A stretch of 32,102 bases of DNA, from the IMG/VR virus record IMGVR_UViG_3300042520_000658, positions 1 through 32,102 of that record; one strand, 5' to 3'. Numbering within the stretch: position 1 is the stretch's first letter; each line of letters begins with the position of its first letter. Below the pieces are notes generated by a model. That model did not search any database, was not told the DNA's origin, and saw nothing but the letters and a program-made list of their open reading frames with translations. The translations under genes were made by a program, and so were the position numbers. Source of the stretch: a virus. Of the stretch, positions 6,151 to 14,028 are shown piece after piece.

Positions 6151-6779
6151 TGAAAACAGTAATCGGAATAGCAACGTTCAAAGGACGTGAGCCGTATTTG
6201 GCTAAAGCGCTTGAATCTTTGCAAGGACAAGCTGACCACATACACGTATGGGATAATAATGTAGAGCCAGTAGATTTAACGGATAACGGAAAGTTTTATT
6301 TCTTGAAGTTGTATAAAGAGCCCATTTATTATTTCAGTTGTGATGACGACATAATCTACCCACCTACATACATATCCGACATGGTGTCAAAGATTGAGCA
6401 GCACGGTTGTATCGTTACGCATCACGGGCGTAAGTTGTTAGGATTGAATCGGAGTTATTACAGAGGGCATGAAGTGTTTAGATGTTTAGAAGCGAACCAT
6501 TACGAAGGTCAAATCCATGTTGCTGGTACGGGCGTGACGGGCTTTAGAACTGACTACATAAACCCTACTGATATTTGGAAATGCAAAGACCAAAAGATGA
6601 GTGATTTAGTGTTTAGTTTGGAAGCGGCAAAGCAAAGAAAAAAAATAGTAGTTTTGCAACATGATAAAGGCTATCTGAAATATTTGAACGTGCCGCCTTC
6701 GCAAACGATACACGGCACAGAATCAAATAGGGAGCAAAGACAAATTGAAATAGCAAACGATATATGGAAACAATTATAA
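6150..6779 (+). CDS. GT2-like glycosyltransferase
   Basis: The 209-residue protein begins MKTVIGIATFKGREPYLAKA, the usual GT2 opening, has SCDDDIIYPPTYI as the DxD region and VAGTGVTGFR as the GTG motif before the catalytic helix. A C-terminal HDKGYLKYL plus HGTESNREQRQ segment follows. I chose ATG 6150, which overlaps the preceding TGA by one base. TTG at 6147 is in frame but less likely. It ends 16 bases inside the next gene. It is the fourth glycosyltransferase-like gene within 4.2 kb. Confidence 0.7.
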   Translation: MKTVIGIATFKGREPYLAKALESLQGQADHIHVWDNNVEPVDLTDNGKFYFLKLYKEPIYYFSCDDDIIYPPTYISDMVSKIEQHGCIVTHHGRKLLGLNRSYYRGHEVFRCLEANHYEGQIHVAGTGVTGFRTDYINPTDIWKCKDQKMSDLVFSLEAAKQRKKIVVLQHDKGYLKYLNVPPSQTIHGTESNREQRQIEIANDIWKQL

Positions 6780-7432
6780 CAATCCCAACGCTTAACGGGT
6801 TACGAATTAAGCACGTGAAGGCATTACACGAATTACATAAGTTTGATGAAAAGCAACCCTTCAAACATTACTGCAAGGTGGTTTCTATTCTTTCAGGTCG
6901 CTCCATGCAATACCTATACACCCGTTGTGATGCTCGTGATATTGTTTCTGCTTACAATACTGCTATCGGTATATTTGCCAAACTTAACGACGCTTTGGCA
7001 AAAACACACAAGCAGCCGTTACCGCAAGAAATTGAAGTGAACGGCAAACAATATGAACTTATAAACCTTGACCGTCCGAATGTATCTTTTATCATTGATA
7101 GTGATATGAGCGACTTTGAGAAAGACCCCGTTAGATTGGCTTGTATGTGCTATGTACCTAAAGGCAGCGTGTATGGTGAAATGGATGATGCTGAGAATGT
7201 AATACATCCAATACAATCGCGTTGGGATGATTTTAATGAACACTTTGATTTATTGCTTTACCTAAGATTACACGCTTTTTTTTTGAGAAGATTCAAGAAG
7301 TGGGGCGACGCTTACATGGCGACTCAAAAGATAATGGCAAAGCTAAGAAAAGCAGCCTCAATGATTGGCTATTATCGGTTGACCTCGTGGCTAAAGAAAC
7401 GAACACAACTTGGAGAGATGTATTCAAACTAA
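6764..7432 (+). CDS. Probable tail assembly chaperone, zero-frame product
   Basis: The 222-residue zero-frame protein has a small alpha-beta N-terminal region and a central segment (LPQEIEVNGKQYELINLDRP) before a run of nine T at 7276-7284. The -1 frame is open across that run for 82 codons, to 7524, and reads like genuine protein (GRRLHGD, NTTWRDVFKLNVFSFYNKV). The last 48 zero-frame residues look like an accidental reading. A two-product gene with a -1 slip upstream of other tail genes is the pattern of G/GT tail chaperones. No family motif names it beyond doubt. A sequencing indel in the T run would give the same picture. Confidence 0.5.
   Translation: METIITIPTLNGLRIKHVKALHELHKFDEKQPFKHYCKVVSILSGRSMQYLYTRCDARDIVSAYNTAIGIFAKLNDALAKTHKQPLPQEIEVNGKQYELINLDRPNVSFIIDSDMSDFEKDPVRLACMCYVPKGSVYGEMDDAENVIHPIQSRWDDFNEHFDLLLYLRLHAFFLRRFKKWGDAYMATQKIMAKLRKAASMIGYYRLTSWLKKRTQLGEMYSN
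7276..7284 (+). other. Candidate -1 ribosomal slippery site (T9)
   Basis: The zero frame reads GCT TTT TTT TTG. The heptamer T TTT TTT allows perfect re-pairing after a one-base backward slip, giving a fusion of about 253 residues (173 zero-frame residues plus about 80). I did not find an obvious strong stem just downstream. The run is also a place where sequence length errors are common. Confidence 0.45.
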
Positions 7433-7524
7433 ACGTGTTTAGCTTCTACAACAAAGTGAAGTTCATTAGTCACAAAAACAAGGCGCAAACGTCTAATATA
7501 AAAAAGACGGCACGTGCAAAATGA
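7276..7524 (+). CDS. -1-frame extension of the tail chaperone gene
   Basis: This frame is open from the T run to TGA 7522-7524. It encodes FFFEKIQEVGRRLHGD, a lysine-rich linker, then WLLSVDLVAKETNTTWRDVF and KLNVFSFYNKVKFI, ending in a basic tail. The tryptophan/valine helix pattern is typical of the T part of tail chaperones that contacts the tape measure. An internal ATG at 7300 exists but sits in the middle of a continuing frame, so expression by slippage is more credible than a separate gene. It overlaps the next gene by 11 bases. Confidence 0.45.
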   Translation, partial: FFFEKIQEVGRRLHGDSKDNGKAKKSSLNDWLLSVDLVAKETNTTWRDVFKLNVFSFYNKVKFISHKNKAQTSNIKKTARAK

Positions 7525-8104
7525 GGCTGCAATACTCGCGAGTTTAGATTTAGGTAAGGCAAAACAAATGATTGATGCACCAGCGGATAGCCCACTGGGA
7601 GTGTTATTATCTTTGCTTTGTCAAAACGTATTGGATGAGATAATACAAAACGCATTCAAGTACGATATAAACGCATCAGGAACTTTGATGCAATCTTTTC
7701 AAGTTAGTGAAGCGTTTATGGAGAACGGCGGCGTGACCGTTCAATTAACACTTCCTGAAGACAAAGCATATTGGAAATACATTGACCAAGGCGTTAACGG
7801 CACGTTGGTAAATCGCGGTGCTCCCAATTGGGGGCGTGCTCCAAAATCAACACAATCATTTAAGCAATCTATTACCAATTGGATGTTTCAAAGAGGTGTG
7901 CAATTAGATGACAGACCAAACGGGGCGCAAACACTTGAGCAACTTAACTACCTTATTCGACGTCACATAGTAGAGCAGGGTAAAGAAAAGCGTCCTTTTG
8001 TTTCGGATGTACTTAACGAAAATATTGTATCTTTGTTTCGTGAACCGATTGAGCGTCTGTTAGGACGTGCAATTCAAATAAACATAGTATCACCATGGCA
8101 GTAA
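7514..8104 (+). CDS. Tail completion / head-tail neck protein (HK97 gp10-like)
   Basis: The 196-residue protein has an N-terminal helical part and LMQSFQVSEAF followed by YWKYIDQGVNGT, resembling the WxxYxxxGT segment of HK97 gp10-type tail completion proteins. A closing helix carries EKRPFVSDVLNE, where the PF segment is also typical. It would cap the tail tube for joining to the head. The only usable start is GTG at 7514, inside the end of the -1 frame of the preceding gene. The ATG at 7521 is in another, quickly closed frame. It overlaps the next gene by 10 bases. Confidence 0.6.
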   Translation: MQNEAAILASLDLGKAKQMIDAPADSPLGVLLSLLCQNVLDEIIQNAFKYDINASGTLMQSFQVSEAFMENGGVTVQLTLPEDKAYWKYIDQGVNGTLVNRGAPNWGRAPKSTQSFKQSITNWMFQRGVQLDDRPNGAQTLEQLNYLIRRHIVEQGKEKRPFVSDVLNENIVSLFREPIERLLGRAIQINIVSPWQ

Positions 8105-9222
8105 CTATACATCAGACTCCACCAACATATTCAACAAGTGATAATCCACTCGTTTATGTGTTTAGTAGTAATCAAACAGCACAAGCAAACTTTCTTTACA
8201 GGGTGCGAACATACCTTAACGGTAATTTAGTAAGTACAGATGATGTGTTTGTTCAAGTTGGTATTCGCGCTATGTTTAACGCTTCAAAGGTAGTTAAATC
8301 ATTAGTTCCGTTTCCTGAGATTAGCCAAACATTGATTTGGTCAAACAACAAACTAAGGTCGTTGTATGTTACCGTTACTGAGGTTTACGGCACAACACCA
8401 ACAGAGCAAGCAAGCGCTACAAGTGCAACGACCTACACATGGAAAGGCTCAGTAAGTGACTTTAACTTTACTCAAGGATTTAGTGCTTATTCAACAGGCG
8501 GCGAGCGTTTGTTTTTAACACGAATGCCGCGCGAAAGGCAAAAAATATTAAGAGGTCAAGATACGGGTTTTGTGCAAATTACTCAAGGGCTTACTTCATT
8601 AGACGCGGTTGTGACTGCTTACGATTCAGACATGGGCGTGTTGGGTACGTTTACAAGCGCAGCAACGACAGGTATGAGGCAATTTAATATCAAGGCTTCA
8701 TTGGTTGCCGCTGCTTTGAGTATATCAGACCCTTTAACAATTAAGTACGTCAACATATTTACAGACCAATCCGAAACACTATACTTTGAGTATTGGGATG
8801 GTTGCGGTGATGCACATTCTTTGTTATGGCTTAACGACATGGGCTCGTTTGACACGTTCATTTTTGAACACAACAAAAGGCTTTCAGGTGATGTTCAAGG
8901 GTTCGACTACATTAAACCGTTTGGAGCATGGAGCGGCAATGATTTTGTTTTCAACTTACAAAACGCTGGAGTTAAAACAGTATTTACACGACAAACAGAC
9001 AAAGGACTTATTGCAACAGATTACATAGGGCAAAACAATCAAAACTTTTTAACAGAAACTTTCAAAAGCCCTATTCATATTTTGTATTCAACAACCGACA
9101 GCCCAAAGCCAATTAATCCAACGGCGCGAAGATTTGAACTTGAACAATCGAGATTTGAGGAGCTGATTAGTTTGGAGATGACTTACGATTATAGCAATTC
9201 TAATTACGGAATAACAGCATGA
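8095..9222 (+). CDS. Tail/baseplate structural protein (distal-tail-like)
   Basis: The 375-residue, beta-rich protein has no signal peptide and few charged runs. It contains LLWLNDMGSFDTFIFEHNKR (about residues 241-260), the LxWLNxxGxxD pattern seen in distal-tail or baseplate proteins of Bacteroidota siphophages. It ends with an ELISLEMTYDYSN segment and overlaps by 4 bases with the larger baseplate gene that follows. The pair would form the tail tip. Assignment to the Dit group is by pattern and position, not by a catalytic motif. Confidence 0.55.
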   Translation: MAVTIHQTPPTYSTSDNPLVYVFSSNQTAQANFLYRVRTYLNGNLVSTDDVFVQVGIRAMFNASKVVKSLVPFPEISQTLIWSNNKLRSLYVTVTEVYGTTPTEQASATSATTYTWKGSVSDFNFTQGFSAYSTGGERLFLTRMPRERQKILRGQDTGFVQITQGLTSLDAVVTAYDSDMGVLGTFTSAATTGMRQFNIKASLVAAALSISDPLTIKYVNIFTDQSETLYFEYWDGCGDAHSLLWLNDMGSFDTFIFEHNKRLSGDVQGFDYIKPFGAWSGNDFVFNLQNAGVKTVFTRQTDKGLIATDYIGQNNQNFLTETFKSPIHILYSTTDSPKPINPTARRFELEQSRFEELISLEMTYDYSNSNYGITA

Positions 9223-11471
9223 TAACGCGGCTCACATCACAGGGGTTTGAACTTGACTTAACGGATGGGGTGGCAACGCCTTTGAATTATTCGATTAGTG
9301 ATATTAGAGAACCGAATAAACGAAAGCGAAACTTTAGCAAGGAGATTGTTTTGCCAGCCACAATGAATAACATCGAGTTTTTCAAGGGTAGCTTCAATTT
9401 GACTTTAAGCGGTACGGGTGCATTCTTTGACCCTACTATTCAAGTTGAAGCTCAGTTGTATAAAGACGACTTTGTTGTGATGCGTGGATTGATTCAGTTG
9501 AAGTCCGTAACGATTAATAACGGAAGCGCAACTTTTCAAGTGCTTATCTATTCAGAAGCGGTTGATGTGTTCTTGAGTTTATCAAACATCAAAGTAAGCG
9601 AGTTGGATTGGAGTGCTTATACGCACACTTTGAACAAAACGAACATAGAGAATACATGGGCAACATCAAACGGCTCAGGGTATTACTATCCAATGATTGA
9701 CAAAGGTAACAGACCAAGTACTTTGACATGGAGAACAACCGACTTTGTGCCTTACATTTATCTTCGTGAGGCGTTTATCAAGTGCTTTGAGTTCGCAGGT
9801 ATCGACATTACGGGTTCATTTGTTGATAGTGCTCGGTTTAGTCAAGTGTTGTTTGGTTATGGTGGTGGGGAAATTGTTAGTGTGCCTGCGAGTGTGGCGG
9901 CACAAAGACGTGTAGAAATATCGGATATTGATTTAGTTAACCCACAAATTGAACCCACCATTGGAATACAAGTTGTTGGCTTAGGTCAAGAAATAGTTCA
10001 TGTTATACCCTTCAACCTTACTACCTTAGCGGCGTTTACAGACTTTAACCCGTTACTACAATTTGACGGCAACGCGTTTACAGCTGCGTTTACGGGTAAT
10101 TATGAAGTCCGATTTGATTTAAACTTTGATATTACTTTGCCGCTTGGTGGATGGGAAGTTGTTTCTCCGTTTATTGAGTTTGTTATTTTTAAAAACGGTC
10201 AACAAGTTAACCAACAAGAAGGCACGTTAACATATGGCTCAGGAATTGTGACAAATGTAGCAGCGGCTTTTAACGTCAATTTGCCTTTGGATGTTACAAC
10301 GGGTGAACAAATCACTTTTGCAATGCGATTCAGATACAACGCTACTCAGGTGCTATCTTCACCAATTGTATTAAACGACTTAACAACAACGGGCGGGCTT
10401 GAGATATTATTTACATCGGTTGCTATCTCAGACGGCGACGATGTTTTAATAAGTCGCTTCATTCCTGACATGACTTGCGCCGACTTGGTTATGAATACAT
10501 TTAGGCAGTTTAATTTATACATGACCGACATTGATGATGACACCGTAGAAATATTACCTTTCCCGAACTTTTACAGTCCGACCAATCAGTTTGACGATTG
10601 GAGCGAATTGGTTGATTTAGGTAAGGATATAATAGTTAAGCCAGCAGCAAATGAATACGGTAAAAGAGTGAAATTCACATTCGCCGAAATAAACGAAACG
10701 GATGCGGTCACTTACTTTGATAGATGGGCAAAGCGATACGGCGACTACATACACAATCAAGGAAGTTACTTCGCTAAAGACGACAAAGAAATCAAGTTAG
10801 GGTGGGGAACTATTATACCTTACGACTTAGGAATAACAGACCCGCTAATTGCGCCACGTTTTTACATATCCGATACAACAAGCCAAAAGGCGTGTAAAGC
10901 GGTGGCACGTGTAATGAATAGACTCCCACAACAAGCGATTGCAAGCGGCTGGACTTTTCAGAATGCTGCACAAACATCACCAACAAATCCGACTACATAC
11001 CCACTTGTGCATCACTTTAACAGCATAAGCGCTCCAACTTTTGATTTAAACTTCATGCTTGTTGATGAAGTGTTTTATGTTGCAACGATAGCCACAACGG
11101 TAAACGCATTTAGTGAGTACTACTTTGACATGATTAACGAAATAGTTAGTCCTGAGTCAAAGTTAGTTGAGTTGTTTGTTTATTTAACGCCCGAGGACAT
11201 CAAAAACCTTTCATTTAAGCGATTGAAAATGATTGACGGGGCATTGTTTAGGCTTAACAAAGTAGTGGACTTTGATAGCGATATAGCAGCAACCACAAAA
11301 GTCGAATTGATTAAAGTATTAAGAGCGCGAAATTCAGGACGTGTACAACTTACTTTGCCGTTAGTTGGATTGCCTGCTGACATTATAGCACCACAACCAA
11401 CAGACCCAACGGGGGATGTAATTAGAACGCCGCAAAACGGTATTTTTTCACCATTAATAATAAGAGGATAA
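9219..11471 (+). CDS. Large baseplate / tail-tip protein
   Basis: The 750-residue protein opens with GFELDLTDGVATPLNYSISD then IREPNKRKRNFSKEIVLPAT and NNIEFFKGSF. This start is characteristic of large baseplate hub proteins in Bacteroidota phages. Middle regions are beta-rich (about 230-400, jelly-roll-like). The C-terminal third contains ESKLVELFVYLTPEDIKNLS and IDGALFRLNKV, as in the C-terminal tail-tip domain. It lies between the distal-tail-like gene and a small virion gene, overlapping the first by 4 bases and the second by 1 (TAATG). Confidence 0.6.
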   Translation: MITRLTSQGFELDLTDGVATPLNYSISDIREPNKRKRNFSKEIVLPATMNNIEFFKGSFNLTLSGTGAFFDPTIQVEAQLYKDDFVVMRGLIQLKSVTINNGSATFQVLIYSEAVDVFLSLSNIKVSELDWSAYTHTLNKTNIENTWATSNGSGYYYPMIDKGNRPSTLTWRTTDFVPYIYLREAFIKCFEFAGIDITGSFVDSARFSQVLFGYGGGEIVSVPASVAAQRRVEISDIDLVNPQIEPTIGIQVVGLGQEIVHVIPFNLTTLAAFTDFNPLLQFDGNAFTAAFTGNYEVRFDLNFDITLPLGGWEVVSPFIEFVIFKNGQQVNQQEGTLTYGSGIVTNVAAAFNVNLPLDVTTGEQITFAMRFRYNATQVLSSPIVLNDLTTTGGLEILFTSVAISDGDDVLISRFIPDMTCADLVMNTFRQFNLYMTDIDDDTVEILPFPNFYSPTNQFDDWSELVDLGKDIIVKPAANEYGKRVKFTFAEINETDAVTYFDRWAKRYGDYIHNQGSYFAKDDKEIKLGWGTIIPYDLGITDPLIAPRFYISDTTSQKACKAVARVMNRLPQQAIASGWTFQNAAQTSPTNPTTYPLVHHFNSISAPTFDLNFMLVDEVFYVATIATTVNAFSEYYFDMINEIVSPESKLVELFVYLTPEDIKNLSFKRLKMIDGALFRLNKVVDFDSDIAATTKVELIKVLRARNSGRVQLTLPLVGLPADIIAPQPTDPTGDVIRTPQNGIFSPLIIRG

Positions 11472-11674
11472 TGATAACGAACGCAAGAATGATAATTAAA
11501 CGTGGGCGGGCTTTACCAACCGTACCTGCAAGCAATGACAATAATGATGGCACATGGGTAAGTACCGATATATTTGAAGGTGAACTTTATTTAGACACTA
11601 CTCATGGTAAGTTATACACAAGGATTGGAAATGATATTTACGAGATAACAACAACCTTAGTAGTACACTCATGA
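11471..11674 (+). CDS. Small virion-associated protein
   Basis: This 67-residue protein contains GELYLDTTHGKLYTRIGND, a repeat-like motif (EL[YF]xDTxxGKLYxxxGxxI) common in the N-termini or shafts of tail fibres and hyaluronidase-like appendages. It begins on the last base of the baseplate gene's stop codon and overlaps the tape measure start by 4 bases. It may be a minor tail-tip or decoration protein. No enzyme motif is present. Confidence 0.55.
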   Translation: MITNARMIIKRGRALPTVPASNDNNDGTWVSTDIFEGELYLDTTHGKLYTRIGNDIYEITTTLVVHS

Positions 11675-13971
11675 CAAACGAAATAGTTTTTAAGACCCGA
11701 GTAGATACGGGAACGACATCCAAAGACCTTGCCGCAATTAACACCGAGTTAGGCAAAATTGATGAAAGCGCAAAGACCGTCGGCACGGATTCGGCGGCTC
11801 AACTTCAATCGCTAAACGCAAAGATAAAAGCAGGTGGTTTAAGCGCTCGTGAATTATCACGTTCGATTAAAGAATACATGACAATCGCTATTCAAGCGGG
11901 TACGGAAACACCTGTTGGAAAAGAAGCGATTGCCAACGCATCACAATTGAAAGACGACCTTCGCGGCTTAGGTGAAGAAGTATCAAGATTAAAAGACGGC
12001 GCAGCGGGTATGCAAGCAGCCTTACAATTAGGCAGTACTGTTGTAGCAGGGTATAGTGTAGCACAAGGTTCAATGGCAATGTTTGGTATTGAAAGCGAAA
12101 AGTTGATGGAGACAATGGTTAAGCTACAATCGGCAACGGCAGTATTAACAGGGCTTCAACAAATACACACTAACTTAGAAAAGGAATCATTTTTAATGCT
12201 TAAAGCCAAAGCATTACAAACTAAAGTAATGACTGTTTTAACGGGGGCTTATTCAGCAGCGGTGGGCACATCAACAGGCGCTTTAAAGTTGTTTAGATTA
12301 GCTTTGATTGCAACTGGCATAGGTGCTATCATTGTAGCAGTTGGATTGCTTATTGCCAACTTTGACAAGTTAGTTGAGTATGTAATGAAGGGTGTGCATT
12401 GGTTCAATAAATTAGGCACAGGAATAAAGATTGCGTTATCAATCATGCTACCTTTTGTTGGTATTATTTGGGGAGCAATTGAAGCGCTAAAATACTTTGG
12501 TATAATCCAAACAGAGGAAGCTACACGTGCCCAAGTCTTAGCAGCAGCAAAACAAAAAGCACTTATTGAGGAAACAGCAGCGCGTCGCAAAATGGTTGAT
12601 GATGCCTTAGCTGAAAACAAGCGTCTTCAATCTTCACTTGAAAAGCATTATGACTTTGAAATAGCCAAAGCAAAAGCAGCGGGCAAAGACACGTTTGAAC
12701 TTGAAAAAGAGAAACGTGCCGAAATGCGTAGAACATTAGAAGCTCAAATTTTACTGCTTGAGGAATCCTTAAAGCTAAATGCCAACAACGCTACTGCGAT
12801 GATGAAAATCATTAAAGACATGGCAGCGGTGCGTAGTGCAATAACTGAAAGCGAACAACAAGATGAGTTAGCAGGTATTCAAAGGTCAACAGATGCCCGT
12901 AAAAAAGCAGCCGAAAACAAAAAGAATATTGATAAAACACAAGAGGAAGAAACGGCAAAAGCATTAGAGCGTGAACGTTTGCTAAGGGACTACTTTATTG
13001 CATCAATTGATGATGAGAATATTCAGAAATTAGAGAAACTAAAAGAGCAACACAAGCGCGAACGCGAGGAACTTGTCAAGAAATACGGCGAAGATGCTGA
13101 GTTAATCAAGGCAATGGAAGGTAGGCAGTTCGACGAAATGAACGCTTTGAGAAAAGAACGTGCCGCTGCTTTATTGACCACACAAACAGAGGAAAACAGA
13201 AAGCAATTTGAATTACAAAGGCGTGATGAAATGGCAGCCTTGCAAGTTCGTTTAGTTGGATTGCAAGATGACTTTGAAGCGGAGATGGAAGTGAAGCGTT
13301 TAATGTGGGAAATGGAACGCGACGAAGCGCTATCCAATGCCGACTTAACAGAAAACGAAAAACTATTAATCAAGGCGAACTACAATCAAAAAATTCTTGA
13401 TGCTGACAAAGAAAGATTGGCAAAAGAGGTTGAACTTGAGAAACAAGTCGTTGATGAAAAAGAGCGCATACAAAAACAGCTTTACGATTCAATAAATAAC
13501 TTAACAGAAACAGCCTTTATTATAGGAGATGCACTTGGCAAACAAGACGAAAAAAGCAAAGAAAAAAGAGCACGTGCCCAATTCAAAATCACTAAGGCAA
13601 TGCAGTTAGGAATGGCAATTAATGATGGGTACAAAGCTATCACAGCATCTTTGGCTCAGTCACCAGTTGCTATCGGTGCCGTACCGAATCCAGCGGGTAT
13701 TGCATCTTTAGCTTTTGCAGCATCAACAGCGGCAGTAAATGTGGCTAAAATTGCAGCATCTAAGTTTGAAGGCGGCGGTGGCGCAATCACCCCACCAGAA
13801 CCACCAACTATACCACAAGTCGGAGCGCCTGAGATACCACAAGAGCCGAATGCGCAAACAACGCAAACAGCAGGCTTAGTAGGTGGCAATAAGGTTGTGG
13901 TTGTTGATTCTGAGATTAAAGCCGTTATGGATAACAGCCAGCAAATTCAAGTAGTATCTTCATTCGGATAA
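11671..13971 (+). CDS. Tape measure protein
   Basis: The 766-residue protein has the expected tape-measure layout. A helical N-terminus (KTRVDTGTTSKDLAAINTEL) comes first. A hydrophobic, glycine/alanine-rich centre contains two probable membrane-spanning segments (about 205-228 and 250-272). A very long coiled coil (about 290-610, rich in E, K, R, Q) follows, then an alanine-rich segment (about 625-700) and a proline-rich tail (PPEPPTIPQVGAPEIPQ). It sets tail length and is ejected into the host envelope. Length suggests a tail of roughly 100 nm by the usual residue-to-length rule, which is inference. It lies after the baseplate genes, the reverse of the common order. Confidence 0.85.
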   Translation: MTNEIVFKTRVDTGTTSKDLAAINTELGKIDESAKTVGTDSAAQLQSLNAKIKAGGLSARELSRSIKEYMTIAIQAGTETPVGKEAIANASQLKDDLRGLGEEVSRLKDGAAGMQAALQLGSTVVAGYSVAQGSMAMFGIESEKLMETMVKLQSATAVLTGLQQIHTNLEKESFLMLKAKALQTKVMTVLTGAYSAAVGTSTGALKLFRLALIATGIGAIIVAVGLLIANFDKLVEYVMKGVHWFNKLGTGIKIALSIMLPFVGIIWGAIEALKYFGIIQTEEATRAQVLAAAKQKALIEETAARRKMVDDALAENKRLQSSLEKHYDFEIAKAKAAGKDTFELEKEKRAEMRRTLEAQILLLEESLKLNANNATAMMKIIKDMAAVRSAITESEQQDELAGIQRSTDARKKAAENKKNIDKTQEEETAKALERERLLRDYFIASIDDENIQKLEKLKEQHKREREELVKKYGEDAELIKAMEGRQFDEMNALRKERAAALLTTQTEENRKQFELQRRDEMAALQVRLVGLQDDFEAEMEVKRLMWEMERDEALSNADLTENEKLLIKANYNQKILDADKERLAKEVELEKQVVDEKERIQKQLYDSINNLTETAFIIGDALGKQDEKSKEKRARAQFKITKAMQLGMAINDGYKAITASLAQSPVAIGAVPNPAGIASLAFAASTAAVNVAKIAASKFEGGGGAITPPEPPTIPQVGAPEIPQEPNAQTTQTAGLVGGNKVVVVDSEIKAVMDNSQQIQVVSSFG

Positions 13972-13989
13972 AGTTACAAAATACACACG

Positions 13990-14028
13990 ATGTCGTCTAA
14001 TAGGTAGAATGTTACCAATATACGACAT
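13990..14028 (+). promoter_or_regulatory. Hairpin enclosing the start codon of the protease/scaffold gene
   Basis: ATGTCGT (13990-13996) is complementary to ACGACAT (14022-14028). Inside it, GGTA (14003-14006) pairs with TACC (14013-14016), leaving the ATG at 14009 in a six-base loop. Folding would affect initiation. The stems are short and the pairing is not confirmed by covariation. Confidence 0.3.

Noticed and set aside
6843-7040. 65-codon + strand frame inside the tail chaperone gene
   Set aside because: It lies entirely within the 6764-7432 coding frame, has hydrophobic low-complexity sequence, and has no start context.
7300-7524. Separate 74-codon gene starting at ATG 7300
   Set aside because: The frame is open further upstream to the T run and starts in the middle of the preceding gene, so a frameshift extension explains it better.
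8619-9028. Extra frames within the distal-tail-like gene
   Set aside because: Both the minus frame and the 80-codon + frame are nested in a strong coding frame and show no independent support.
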